NCBI GenBank assembly: GCA_964034945.1
Contig: OZ035961.1
Location: forward strand, 94,436,991 to 94,500,990
Direction: 5' to 3'
Length of the DNA: 64,000 nt
Origin: Chrysopilus asiliformis
Lineage: Eukaryota > Arthropoda > Insecta > Diptera > Rhagionidae
Shown here one piece after another: positions 32,787 to 45,295 of the stretch (positions are counted from its first letter, which is position 1; each line of letters starts with the position of its first letter). The notes under the pieces are model-generated. The model did no database searches. It was not told the DNA's origin and saw only the letters and a program-made list of their open reading frames with translations. The position numbers were made by a program, and so were the translations under genes.

Positions 32787-33354
32787 TACAGGGTGGGCCA
32801 GAATAGACGCAGGGGTTTGAAGTCTTTATAACTTTTTTTTTATTTTTATTTTTTTAATTTTGTTTCAGCATTTTGTTAAGAAGACTTGGGCAATTTAAAA
32901 TCGACCTGTACACAATAGAACAACGAACCGGTGGGCGGTGGGCTCAATGGCTCTTTTACGGGACATGTTTGGCGGACGCATTATTTCGAAAAGAAGCGAT
33001 TTCAATTGGCCTCCGCGTTCACCTGATCTAACGACTCCAGATTGTTTCCTTTGGGAATATTTGAAAGAAAAGGTGTACGTCAACAAGCCAACAACCATCA
33101 GCCAATTTAAAACCAACATTCGCAGTGAAATCGAGGCCATAACACGAAAGGTTATGGAAAATGTCTTGGAGAGAACACGGATTTGCGAAGCAGAAAATGG
33201 CCACCACTTGCGGGATATAATTTTCCATGTTTAGACCAAAAATATTCCCCATCAATCAACTACATGTATTTGAAAAAAAAAAATTATAGGTTTCGCTAAA
33301 ATAAAAAATTTATAAAGAATTCAAACCCCCGCGTCTATTCTGGCACACCCTGTA
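32787..33354 (+). mobile_element. Internally deleted mariner-like element, nested
   Basis: TA-flanked inverted ends of about 35 bases: CAGGGTGGGCCAGAATAGAC on the left; the complement of the right end reads CAGGGTGTGCCAGAATAGAC. The total is about 564 bases, far too short for a full transposase. It contains the C-terminal transposase fragment listed next. Confidence 0.88.
32938..33234 (+). pseudogene. C-terminal fragment of a mariner-type transposase
   Basis: The open frame of 98 codons contains WPPRSPDLTTPDCFLWEYLK, the block around the last catalytic residue of this DDE family (usual form PPRSxDLTPxDFFLWG), followed by VYVNKPTTI. The N-terminal DNA-binding domain and the first two catalytic residues are missing. 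Confidence 0.8.
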
Positions 33355-33517
33355 CATGAGTTCTAATTTTGCAGAGACTGCAATTTTGGGGAGACCCCAT
33401 TGTTACGTAATACAAAATTAGAGCTCATGTAGATGAAATATGATATAAGATCGCGTGGTAAACTTGAACTTTTTCGCAATGCGGTGCGAATTCGCATTCG
33501 GTGTGCCAAGTGCCTTA

Positions 33518-34216
33518 GCGTAAAGTTGAGTTACTTAATTTGATTTCCCTAAAAAAATTGAGGATTACCAGCACAAAGGATTTTTTTTCGAATTGTTTGT
33601 TATTATACATAGATTATTTTGATACCTACCGTAAAGTAAATTTCGATCCGACGTATGAGCCCCTCCCCTACTGGCATTTTCTTGTAAATTGAAGTCAGTT
33701 TTATGCAAAAGTTGATGTCGATTTTTCAGTTAGATGGAAATGATGTAGAAATTGACTACGGTATTGACATCTGGGGGATAATGTAAGAGCATATATTTTA
33801 GTATTTCTGTTTTGGTTTCTACATTTTATTGTTATTTGGATTGTGCTTGAAACTTTTGGATTGATTTCTTTCTAATTTAAGGAAAAATGTCAATCACTCG
33901 AAGAGAATTTTATTTACCAGTAAAAATTGGTTTGGCATTCAGTGCTTTCAGTTTTGAGTGATTTCACTTGGAATAAATTCAATAGAATTTCATCATGATT
34001 TTTTCAAGATGTTGGAAATAAATAAAATTGATTCTTGAAAAGCTCATGCACTTTAAAATATTATAACGTTATTTTTTATAAGATTTTTACAAGCTTTTAT
34101 TTAGCTTGGTTTTTTGTCTGTCTGTCTGTCTGTGAGGATCTCGTAATCTAATTTTAACCCAATTCCACTCATCTGATTGACTTGAAATTTTGCACGTACT
34201 GCGGTGCCAATACAAT
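33518..34216. other. No gene seen
   Basis: AT-rich; a short TGTC tetranucleotide run at about 34118-34133. Confidence 0.45.
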
Positions 34217-34699
34217 CAGGGTATTCACAGTCCTCTTTTAAATTGCGACTAATTTTACCGCTCGGTAATTCAGTCAAATTTAACAGATTTTTACCGAGAC
34301 GGTAATTTGGTTCATGTAAAAATGAATTACCGGATTCGGTAAATGTAGACATGCCTTGAGTCGTGTTTTCCGGCCCGGTTATTCAGTATCAAGAGTCAAC
34401 CGCGAGTGGCGCTAGTAATGTTTTTAGTTGTCAAATTTTCTCGCTGGTTATCTCATCGGGCTGCAAATTTTTTCAATTTTGATAGCCGTTGCCACAATAG
34501 AAATTCAAAAGAATACATCAAACATGGATTTAAATGTATGTGACAATCAAATTCGCAGTTCATGATTTGGTCACGTATCAAATAAAAGCGCTGTTCTCAA
34601 ATCTGTGCTGTGGGATGTTCACAGCAGAATATTTTCAGTCTTTTAATATTACCGAAAATACCGAATACCGAAAATTAAAAGAGGACTGTGAATACCCTG
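34217..34699. mobile_element. Short inverted-repeat element (CAGGGTATTCACAG ends)
   Basis: Inverted ends CAGGGTATTCACAGTCCTCT at 34217 and its exact complement ending at 34699; the match extends to about 26 bases. 483 bases, no transposase, no target duplication recognised. The ends resemble those of the foldback element at 55382-55575. Confidence 0.7.
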
Positions 34700-35757
34700 A
34701 GTATTTTCACTACCTGGTCATTGTATTGTAAGGATAACGTTAATATCCTTTTCTTCAAATTTCCCAGAAAATTGTCATCTGTGAGTTTTTGGGGTTGCTG
34801 AGTCCAATTCTGACGTTGAGAAGTCTGTAAGGCTAACGGAAGCTCCTGTTAGGATGACGTGATTATTCTTTTTCTTAAATGTTCCGAAAAAAAAAACTCA
34901 TTTGGGGGTTTTTGGGATAGCTGAAATTTTATTTTTAGTACAGGTTTTTAAAAAAAGCTTTTTTAAAATGTTTTTTAATTTTTTTTACTGTGTGGGTTGT
35001 AAAGATACGTTCTTGTCAATCATAAAAAAATGGTTTTTATTCCCAAATTCTTAGAAACTTTGATGCGGATTGGAAAGAAATAATAAAATTTCATCTATCA
35101 ATGCTTTATAATAAAATCTTCTACTGCTGACATCTAATTTTTTTTTTGTTATGAAAATCATGAATTTCGATTTGTTTTGAATTCTAACAAGAAATTGCAC
35201 ATATATCAAAGTTTTGAATCAAAACTTTTCGAGACATTTCTAATAAATTCTACAGATATATCATTTCATAAAGTAAAATCATTGATATTGTTGTATGGCT
35301 ACTAAGATTTAACAACATTGCTCTAAGGAACAATAAATTGGGTTTGTATCCCTTGGGAAAACTTCAGTTTTGAAATTCAGTTGATGTTTCGAAATGCAAC
35401 TCTAGTTTTGTTGAAAACCATTAAATCATTCTGCACTGTTAACATCCTTTATAAATAAATGGGCAATAAACTTTATTGTGGCGAAACCACTGAGAAATTT
35501 ATAAACCCAACTGGATACATTTACAGACGCCAAAAAACAAAGATGAATGGATTTCTTAAGGATTCAAATTACACAGTATAAATTTGATTTCAGTCTCTTA
35601 TTGATTAATACATAGAAAGGTTGGAATTAATTAAAATAAATTCGTTTGTCTGTGCTTGAAAGTCTAAGGAAATTTTTTAAAGCAAAAACAAATAATTTAT
35701 GGTTATTTATTGAAAGCTCTAAATTTTTTGGTATTTATATATTTTGAAATTACGTTA
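34700..35757. other. No gene seen
   Basis: Unassigned AT-rich DNA. Confidence 0.45.
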
Positions 35758-36420
35758 TAGGGGCTGTCTATAAACTACGTCAAGAATTTAGAGAGAAGGG
35801 GGAATCTGCGGTCGATGAACTTCATTTATATATATAAAATCGTTTAACCTGATTGACTGACTGACTCATCAACGCTCAGCCCAAACCCCTGAAGCTAGAG
35901 ACTTGAAACTTTCACGGTATGTCCCAACCATCAGGTAGGCGCTCACAAAGGCGAAGTTTTACCGAAGGGGGTTTGTGTGTTTTTAAACCGTGATTTTCGC
36001 CATGAATCTTGCTCAATAGGAGGCTGAAAAGTATCACTCGGGGGTTTTCGGGGTCGCTGATCACGAATCCAGTATTAGATTTTCGAAATTCGAAACGGAA
36101 GGTCCTGTAAGGATAATGCGAATATCCGTTCCCGTTTTTGCCGGGAAAAATTGCCATTAGGGGGTTTTCGGGGTCGCTGATCACGAATCTGGTGTTAGAC
36201 TAATTCACAACTGAGAGTCCTGCAAGGATAAGATTTTTCTCAAAAGTTTTTAAGTTCTTTCCGGTTTTCTTCGTATTCTAAAATTTATACAAAAAACTTA
36301 ACCCGGCAACGACGGGTATGCCAGCTAGTACAAAATATGATGAAAAAGTGTGAGGGTTCAAAAAGTCTAAAATGCGCGTGAATATAAAAACTTTCAGAAG
36401 GGGCGGGAAAGTTGGATGTT
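35758..36420 (+). mobile_element. Old MITE end (GGGGCTGTCTATAAACTACG) split by a Helitron
   Basis: GGGGCTGTCTATAAACTACG at 35761 is a common arthropod MITE end; the complement of a similar end (TGACGTACTTTATGGGCAGT) is at about 60632. About 60 bases in, the Helitron 35822-36328 begins; sequence after it (TACAAAATATGATGAAAAAG) may continue the MITE. The right end is not defined. Confidence 0.4.
35822..36328 (+). mobile_element. Non-autonomous Helitron
   Basis: Starts TCATTTATATATATAAAATC and ends with a short hairpin (ACCCGGCAACGACGGGT) followed by ATGCCAGCTAG and a T in the flank, the Helitron plan of 5' TC, 3' hairpin and CTAG. The 3' end is nearly the same as in the Helitron 62397-62701. 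An internal segment, GGGGTTTTCGGGGTCGCTGATCACGAAT, is duplicated (positions about 36038 and 36155), each copy cited here only by its shared core. No Rep/helicase. Confidence 0.75.
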
Positions 36421-37690
36421 GTAAAGCGAACCTAATATGTTTTCTAGGAAAATCAAGGAACACAAAATTGAAACGGATTTTTTTTTAGTGAAAAGAAATC
36501 CCAAAAACTCTAACTTAAAAATCCTACTGCCGATTGATCTGAAATTATCACTTATTTTCTTTGGAGAATATAACATGATTTGTAGAAAAATATTTCTCCA
36601 TCCTACCCCAACATATCAAATGATTATCGTATTTAAAATTTCATTTAAAATTATTTTTCCGCACACAAAAATTCAATTCACAAGTTTATTCAAATATTTT
36701 TGATGTTGAAAGGATCTGATTCACATTCTACAGGGTGGCAATCGATTTTTCATGTGAAAATTGAAAACTATATTGTAAAACCGGTCCCGGGCTTTTTTTT
36801 TCTGTCATTGGGTGCAGACTCAAGAAAAGAAAAAAACAAGAATTGTTTTTAAAAAACATCTTTTGTATGGAATGCTATAGCGCTACCCTTATTTTTATTT
36901 GTTAAAAAAACTTCTTTTCAACGATGTAATAAGAAGTAAGAGATTTAGAATAACTTTTCGTCTTTAGTTTGCTTTTTCTTCTTGTATCTTTGAAGACTAC
37001 CTCAACCAATTCTTCCACTTCCGCATGCTGCATGCACGAATGCATAAAATAGTATCTATCTGTTGTGCACTTCATCCTTTTTAAGGCTTAAGCTAAATAA
37101 ACACTTTTCAGGAAAGTCAAAAAACAAAACAAGCCAAGGCATCAAAGTTCAACAATGCAATTGTTGTTCATTTTCAGTATCTTCCATGTCCTGCCTTCAG
37201 TCGTCCCGAAAAGAATACCGTGGCATTTCTATATTTTTATGTTTTTATGTTTTTGTTTTGATGCCGTCAAGTGTAGTTCTCAAAGGGACAGGTTTTAAAA
37301 ATAACTTCAATGTAAGGATGAATGAGGAATTGGCTAAAAGGGAAGTAAGGATAACCGGGATGCTTTTGAAAATGCAAAACGACGATTTTCTTCGGTGGTT
37401 AAATGTTCTTACATAAAGTGAAAAACACAAACTCAATACAAGAAAAGTTTTTGCGCTTTTCTGTTGTACGTTCTGTTGTACTAAAATGACAAAAGAAGTT
37501 GTAATGAGCCTTGCATTTATTAGGACTTGCATTTTTTCAATTGAATTTTGTGTGTTTGTCTGGGTAGAAAAATAAGAAGTTTTTTATAAAAGTCTTAAAA
37601 GTTAAATTTCGATAAGAACAAAAATGCGAATTAAAACATAAGATTTAGTAGTTTTTCGTGCTGGTTGGTAACTGATGCAACAAAATTCTT
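36421..37690. other. No gene seen
   Basis: Unassigned, with several small open frames lacking exon borders. Confidence 0.45.
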
Positions 37691-37721
37691 TTTCTCAAAA
37701 GAGGGAGAGAGAAGAGAGAGA

Positions 37722-38377
<656 letters not shown>

Positions 38378-38870
38378 AAGATCCCAGCCAACATTTTGAT
38401 CCGAATTCTGCACGGAATCGGCAGAAATTTCGTGTTGTTTTTTGAAAAATTTGTTTTTTCGACGCCTCGGTGCAGACATAAACCTGTGATGGTAGAAAAA
38501 TTAAACCCAAATTTGAAATTATTCATCTTTTCGGTTGAACTTCTAAATTTCTACCTCGAAACTTCTAAATTTTTATTTTAAGTTGAATATTTTACTTTTT
38601 CATTTAGGATATTTCAGTTCAATTTTTCAACTTCTGTGCATTTGTTTATGATATTTCATTTAACTCTTAGAGGCTTGGTGGTATACGCGATGTACCACGT
38701 TTTTCGTAACAAGTGCTACACGGTGGTACCAAGATTGTACCACCGATTAAATCGTCTTCCATTGCCGCACGAAATTTTGAAATGGCATAACTAAAAAACT
38801 CAAATTAAAAAATTTTATTTTCCTGTGCCGCACGGGTAAAAATATTTGTCATTTTTCTGTGCCTCTAAAG

Positions 38871-39640
38871 CAGAGCTCGGCACTCCTTGGCTCGTCTGGC
38901 TCCTCAATACGATAACATTTTTATTCAAAATTTACGAGAATACAATCAATGTATGAACATTTTTACTCGACTCTCCAACGCAATGATAAGTGTTGGTAGA
39001 CGACGGCCACTTCGGCAGCCGAAATCAAACGATTGACTAACAATCGATGGAGCGAGCCTACGACAGTCATTCAGTATGATTTCTGCTGTTGATGCATACG
39101 GGTGTATACATTTGCTCTCCAAAATTATAATTGCTTCCCAAAGAACACTGGCGTACGAAATTTTTTCATAAATTTGATTTTTTTAGTTTTCCTTTTCCAT
39201 TATGAAGCGCTCATATTCATATTCAAATTCAAATACTATGTCGTGTGATTGGGAAAACAAATATTTAATAACCACAAATAACGATAACCGTCAATGTCTA
39301 GTTTGCAGTTACATGTCGAATAAAAAATGCAATCTAAAACGCCATTACAACAGCTGTCAAAAGTTCGATTTTGCCCGGTACAATGAAATAGAAAGAGTAA
39401 GACAGGTTGACAACTTAAAGAAAGTTTTTTTTAGAGAAATTTCCTTTAGGCGGAACAAATGATTCTGAAATTGCAACATGATAAATTGTGTAGTTCACTG
39501 TTCCTAAACGTCTCCATCAAAAGCGAAAGAGCGTAAAAAATGAAAATGATGCGTTTTCTCATTTTGTGTTATAGTATATGAAGAAACATAAAATTTCTTC
39601 GAGTAATAGTAAATCACTACATACATGGTGCCGAGGCCTG
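38871..39640 (+). mobile_element. Non-autonomous hAT element, 770 bases
   Basis: Ends CAGAGCTCGGCACTCC and (complement) CAGGCCTCGGCACCATG, a hAT-style terminal repeat. An exact 8-base target duplication CTCTAAAG flanks it (38863-38870 and 39641-39648). It contains only the N-terminal zinc-finger part of a transposase. Confidence 0.9.
39202..39462 (+). pseudogene. N-terminal BED-like zinc finger of a hAT transposase
   Basis: 86 codons from an ATG. CLVC...NLKRHYNSC has the Cys2-His-Cys/His style of BED-type fingers that start hAT transposases of the type found in ZBED/GTF2IRD2-like proteins; here the last ligand is Cys. The catalytic RNase H-like domain and dimerisation region are absent, so it cannot catalyse transposition. 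Confidence 0.65.
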
Positions 39641-39653
39641 CTCTAAAGGTTAA

Positions 39654-40389
39654 GAAAATTGCAACTTTTGGTTTCAAAATGCACATTTAAACTCTAAAAA
39701 GTTGAACCTAAAAGATTAAAATATCGGAAATTTGTTTTTTAAACCATGTCGGTTGTGAAATTTTAAACTGAATTGTTGAAAAAATAGTTTTAAACCCAAA
39801 ATACTTGAGTGAAGTTGAAAATATAACACAAATTTTCCACCGTGTAAGTCGAAATTGCGATACTGTTTAATATAAGTTTTTCGCTGAGAAATTGTGAAAA
39901 CTCTTCTGCAAGTAAGAAGAATATTTTATGAGTCTAAAACACATAGTTTTATCAAGTTAGACCAGAATGTGGGTTTCATATAGTTGAATTCCATTAATAA
40001 AAAGAAGCTATTTCTGCCTTCAAGTGGTAAATTCAATGGAATTCGTTATTTTATGTTGCAGCGAAACTTTACATTTACATTGTTTAATTTAACATCGCGG
40101 TTTCACTCAGAGATGGTTTTTAATGAGTGGATAGTGGTGTTACGTGATGGATTATATAAAAGCAAAACTTATATTCGAATTATATTCAAATTCTGGACGT
40201 AGATTTTCCGGAGCCTATACCAAAATTTTTTGCATAATTTTCGTATAATAGTAAAACGCGCTATTTCCGTAATTGTTATTTGAATTTTTCATTTATTTGG
40301 TTTATTTATTTGCAGTCAAATCGAATCGCCTAGCAAAATCATTACAAAACCGTGGGTAACTTTTTTTTTCTAATTTTCTCGAAAATGGT
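39654..40389. other. No gene seen
   Basis: Unassigned AT-rich DNA. Confidence 0.45.
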
Positions 40390-41110
40390 TCATTTTTTCC
40401 AAAATCGTCTTCCATAAGTTTCTATGGGACGGTAACACATTCGAATGCAGAAAACCGTGTCAAAATACTGGTATAAGTCGAACTTACAGATTTCGTTACA
40501 TACAATCAAAAAAAAAAATAATAACAAAAACATCATTCCTATTGACAAAATTGCCACTTTTTCGAGCACTGCTGGCCGTATGTCACGAATAACACGAACA
40601 ATGTTGGCCTCCAAGGCGTCAATTGTTGTTGGTTTATCAGCATAAACCAGTGACTTCACGTAGCCCCACAGAAAATAATCGAGAGGTGTCAAATCGCACG
40701 ATCTTGGAGGCAGGTCCATTTCTCGAAATCAAGTTATCGCCAAATTTTGATTTCAAAATTTGAAGTCGATGGTTGCGGTCGCCGTATGGCACGTAGCGCC
40801 ATCCTGTTGAAACCACATTTCGTCCGGATCAATGTCATCCATATTTTCAAACAAAAAATCATTGATCATGGTGCGGTAACGATTTCCATTGACTGTAACG
40901 CGAGCTCCGGCCTCATTTTTGAAGAAATAAGGTCTGCTGATGCCACCAGCGTGTAAACCGCACCAAACGGTGCATTTTTCTGGATGTAACGGAGTATGTA
41001 GGGTCTCTTGTGGATTGGTCTCACTACATATGCGGCAATTTCGCAAAAATGAGCTTCATCGCTGAACAAAATTTTGGTAAAAAAACGTCGGTTATAAGTG
41101 GCGCGAATAT
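40390..41110 (-). pseudogene. Broken mariner-type transposase
   Basis: Minus strand, in order: an SDEAHF block (~41060), then in another frame HPEKCTVWCG and MWFQQDGATCHT (~40800), a break near 40740-40753, then PPRSCDLTPLDYFLWGYVKS (~40700) and a degenerate tail. These are the catalytic blocks of the insect mariner-like DDE family. At least one frameshift and one deletion separate them, and the N-terminal DNA-binding part is largely lost. Terminal repeats not found. Confidence 0.85.
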
Positions 41111-41239
41111 ACGACTAATATTCAAAGTAAATTTGGATAATTTGGCAGCGTTGTTCAAGCGTGAGTCTATTCATGATGATTTGCCAGAGTATACTGATCA
41201 TAAATGTCAAAAAGTGAGCGCAGTATAACAGCTCGTTTG

Positions 41240-42507
41240 ACAGTTAACCCTTTCGTAAGTTTTATCTAAGCAAAAAAGAAACACACTTTATGTTCAATTT
41301 TTCCATTTTGCGAGGAATAAATTTTCCTTTGTTAATTTAAGAAAATTATTTTGTTGGCTAATATAGGATAAACATTTTGTTGATTTGACAATGATTTTAT
41401 CCATATGACCAATTTTTTCTCTGAGTGTACGCATGAACCAACATACAGACATGTTCCGGACCCATAGAACTGAGTTGATGGATGTCCCGCGGACGTGCGG
41501 GCCCTATTATAATTTCGGGTTTTCAATGAATTTTATTACCTTTCTAATATTTATGTGACAAAGGTAAAAATTCTACATGAAAAATACGCAATTATTTGCA
41601 ACTTAAAAAATTAAAACCCAAGGGATTTTGCATAACTTTTATGTCTTTTAGTAAATTTTAGCTCTGGACAAAAGATAAACAACAGCAAACAAAAATTAAC
41701 CATAAATTTGAAAGATTTATGAAATTTACTCATAAGTTAGCACCACATTTTATGGGGTAAAATTCAGAACACCCTGATTCAATTTAATTGCCAAGTTTGC
41801 CAATGTAACATTATCTACAATAAAAGCAACTTTTTGATGGTTATGCGATTAACTTTAAAGTTGGAAAGTTGCAATATAATAGACTCCATGGCAAACTTAT
41901 TAAATTCAATAAGCAAATTTTAAAGTTTCACAGAGGAAAAGTTACAGTTTCGAGTAACTGACTAACTGCATCCGAAATTAAGGGAAAAGGAAAAAAGAAC
42001 AAGAGCAAAAGATTCAGATATAGAAATATGAAATTAATTTCTGTGCTTCCAAAGACTTATTTTATCCGGAAAATTTTCCATGAAATTGATGCAATAATAA
42101 ATTTATGTAAATGTTGGAAATTTTCTGATCTTATTAGTGTTGTTGACTTATTATTATTTTACCAAGTTATTTATTTGACACAATTAAAAAATATCTGATT
42201 TGAATAGCACATGACTTTCTTATATAAAATTTACGATCTTCCGCAATTTACACATACATTATGGTTATACGAATTAGACGAATAAAATTTTAGTTTATAT
42301 AAAAATATAATTTTTTATTTTACAAAATTTGAATTATCTCGATAGTGGCAAAAGATATCGATTTATTGTGAAAGGCAAAAATGTAGAGAATTTTAATATT
42401 TTTAATTCTCCTTTTACCGTTTTTGGGAAGTTTGCAAGGAATTTGCAAAAATCTCACATTTTACCTTTTAAAGAAAATATCTCACTAACGGTAAAACATA
42501 CCGGATA
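41240..42507. other. No gene seen
   Basis: AT-rich DNA without supported features. Confidence 0.45.
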
Positions 42508-43030
42508 ACTGTGGAAGGAAGACCGAGCCATGCTCAAAATCCTCCTTCTGCCTCTGTCTCTGAATAATTGAATACGATTGTAATTGCAACATGATTCGTA
42601 TAATGAGGTTCAGGGAACTTGATTGTTTTGTAATTACTATTTATCGCTGCCGATAGATATCTAAAAAGTGATATTTTTAGAATACATATCGCAAAACCTT
42701 ACTCCCTAGCAATATTGCGAATTTTCATTAAGATACCTTCACGTAATTCGAAGACACCAGGCGAGGGGTATCGAGGGGAGAGAAAAGTCAGGTTTGGAGT
42801 GGAAAAATCTAAAGCCCTTAGCCCCCTTAGTAATACTGTAAAAATTCATTAAAATCGGACCACCCAACTCGAAGATAACGGGCGAGGGGGGGGGGGATTT
42901 TCTCAGAGGTGAGACCTATCTAGATCAGTTTTTTGTCCCCGAAAATCCCTAGCCCCCAAGTTTCGTGAAAATCATTAGGCGGGTTTTCGAGATCTTTGTG
43001 CAAACATTTCTCGTATAATATTATAGGATA
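42508..43030 (-). repeat. Dispersed repeat family 2, reverse copy
   Basis: The complement of 42730-43030 matches 47685-48080: shared blocks include TTTCACGAAACTTGGGGGTT, GGGATTTTCGGGGACAA and TTAGTAATACTGT on this strand. The left end carries GACCGAGCCATGCTC, a short hairpin whose complement also occurs at about 49222. It begins near TCCTATAATATTATACGAGA on the complement. Confidence 0.55.
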
Positions 43031-43036
43031 TAGGAT

Positions 43037-43628
43037 AGAATGAATTACCAAAACATAACAAAAGCTATAATTGCCAATCTGGCAATTATTGAAAACCCGT
43101 ATGGTGATTTAATTGAACGGCGTATCAAAATTCCACTTTGAAGTCAAACTTTCCAATAAGATTTTTTTAAAACTTGTTCCAATTGGATTTTGATGTATGG
43201 AACTTTAATGTAGAATCATATCCTAAACAACTTTTGTTCTTGCACTTTTTTGATAAGATTCACCGTTTTTGAGATATTCGCAAAAAACATTTTCGTTGGT
43301 ATGGGGGGTACCCTCCCTAATGGTCCATTTTTGCCCATTAACGAACTTAGCCTCGCATTTTACGAAAAACTAACCTGCGCAAAATTTCAAGTCTGTAGCT
43401 CAATCCGTGCGCCCGCAATCCGCGCCACAGACAGACGGACAGACAGACGGACAGACAGACGGACAGACGGACAGACGGACAGACGGACGGACATGCTAAA
43501 TTCAACTTTTTTCATCATTCTAAACACAATGGTGTAATTCATTTTTTTGTGCGATGACGGGATCTTGGCGTTACAACCGGTAAGGCAAAGTTAATATACC
43601 CTTTGGTTTCACCATACGGATATAAAAA
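43037..43628 (-). repeat. Dispersed repeat family 3 with an ACAGACGG microsatellite
   Basis: In inverted orientation it matches 61975-62895: TAATATACCCTTTGGTTT, GGCGTTACAACCGGTAAG, GCGCCCGCAATCCGCGCC and CCAATTGGATTTTGATGTAT all recur as complements. Tandem GACAGACGGACA lies at 43430-43490. This copy lacks the Helitron that interrupts the other one. Confidence 0.7.
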
Positions 43629-44266
43629 CTGTTAGTTTACGAGATAGTCGCAGGAACTGTTTTTTTTTAAATAAGGGCATAACTTCCTAGCGGTTTGTGA
43701 TAAGAAGCTCTTGTACAAGACAAACGTCCAGAAAATTTCATTGTCTCCAACTTTTGTCATACAGAAAACTACTGAAAAGTGCGTAGTTTCAGAGTAAATA
43801 GCAAAAACAAAATTGCGATTTTTTAAAAGTCGCCAATTTGGTTACTTCCGATTAACGGATTTTCACCAAAAGTTGATAGGATTCCAGGACCAAACAAGCT
43901 CATAAAATTTCACTAATGGTTTTTGAGAAATCTTGTACACAGACTGACAGACTGAAGTCAAAAGTTTTCTGAGTGGGGTTCGTGAATTGGATTTCCGGTT
44001 TTTTGTTCCAAAAACTTCGAAATTTTGGTTTTCTAAAAATTGAATTGTGTTCCCCCCGGACTTTAACCCGCAGAAGTTCAAGGCGAACATAAGCCGACAT
44101 CTCCTTTCGTTTTTCCGACCATCCTGAGCTGTGCTTCTGCATTAAAGAATTTTCCCCTAAGCTCTGTCTAAAACTATAAAAAATGGTTCCGTGTTTTTTC
44201 GTTCCTTTTTAGTGGTTTTTGCTGTTTTCGGTCATATCAGTAATATTTTTTTAATGTAAAGAAAGG
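43629..44266. other. No gene seen
   Basis: Unassigned. Confidence 0.4.
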
Positions 44267-44670
44267 TAGAACCAGAAACATACGTCCGTGCGTCCGCCAT
44301 GCGTCCGTCACGTTGACAGTTCGATGCGGTCAAAGTAAAATCAACGGGCTGCTATGAGTACTCCCCTAATAATGCGTTTGTCCGATGCGGCAACGCACCG
44401 TCACCGCATAGAGTAGGTCGACTTTCTACTTTTACATGCGGCAACGCACGGAAATGTTATTTCGCAAAAAAGTTTGGTTACGATTTAAGCAATTTAAGTA
44501 TGGAACAAATTGAAAGTAATTGTTTCGACGATAAACTAATAGAAGAAGTGCAAAAAAAGTGAAGAAGAAGTGATTCGTTGCCGTACCCAACTGTCACCGC
44601 ATAAAACTGTCTACCGGACGGACGCATGACGGACGCAGGACGGACGCATCGACGTACGATTCAGGTTCTA
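44267..44670. mobile_element. MITE with GCGTCCGT-rich inverted ends
   Basis: TA-bounded ends TAGAACC...ACATACGTCCGTGCGTCC and complement TAGAACC...TCGTACGTCGATGCGTCC, about 45 bases with mismatches. GCGTCCG units repeat 3-4 times in each arm. 404 bases, no transposase. Confidence 0.65.
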
Positions 44671-45087
44671 GCTTAAAAGGCATGGATACGTACTAGATTA
44701 ACGTAAAAAAGTGATAAACATTAAATTTGGTCGAGAATAAAAAATAATAAACAAAATTTAATCCAAAAAATTTCAAATATAAACCGAACTGGATCCAAAA
44801 AAAAACATCAGGATTTTGTTTGGTTACAACATTTGTTTTAAAAACTTTTTGGTTTTGGTTTGGCCATATTTTTTGTAGAGTGGTTTGGTTTTGAGTTTGG
44901 TTTGCATCTTTGGTTATAGTTTTAGATTTTTTTCATTTTTTTTGGTTAAAGGTTAGATCATTTCTAGAAAAAGTAAAACAAGGTCAATTTTTTCAACCAA
45001 AAGTATTTATTTACAAATTAAAACTAAAGTAAAAGTTCCTAAATAAATTTTTAAATTGGACTAGAGTACAATAATAATAATAAATAT

Positions 45088-45093
45088 TTTATT
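45088..45093 (-). terminator. Candidate polyadenylation signal of the LRR gene
   Basis: AATAAA on the minus strand, about 200 bases after the LRR stop codon, followed by AT-rich sequence. Confidence 0.4.
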
Positions 45094-45295
45094 TTCAATT
45101 TAATATAAAACTACAAGTACAGAAAGCTGTTATTTCAGATCGGGCCTAAAACGACAATATATTTCACCACAATTTTGATGCTAATATTGCTTAAAAACAC
45201 AAACTGCGGGTTTCACGAAACTTTTGGTGGCCACTAAATCGATGCGCGCTTGCTAAAAATTTTGCGGAACGCGCCATCAGAGTTTTTAAAAAATT

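Larger units (their letters stand above)
32701..33517. mobile_element. Harbinger-like MITE (TTA target) split by a mariner
   Basis: TTA at 32701-32703 and 33515-33517 flank inverted ends GGCACTTAGCCCACCGAATG / its complement, with arms of about 85 bases (GAATGCGAATTCGCACCGCAT in both). Three-base TTA duplications and GGC ends fit PIF/Harbinger MITEs. The arm is interrupted at CTA|CATGAG by the mariner at 32787-33354; the remaining 245 bases fold back. Confidence 0.8.
38660..39653. mobile_element. piggyBac-like MITE (TTAA ends) split by a hAT element
   Basis: TTAACTCTTAGAGGC at 38660 and, on the complement from 39653, TTAACCTTTAGAGGC: 13 of 15 bases agree, with the TTAA target of piggyBac. 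The body near the left end has repeated GGTGGTA motifs. The hAT 38871-39640 sits in the right terminal repeat. Confidence 0.65.

Noticed and set aside
43430..43490. CRISPR-like short repeats (ACAGACGG)
   Set aside because: Simple tandem microsatellite without spacers, in a eukaryotic repeat.
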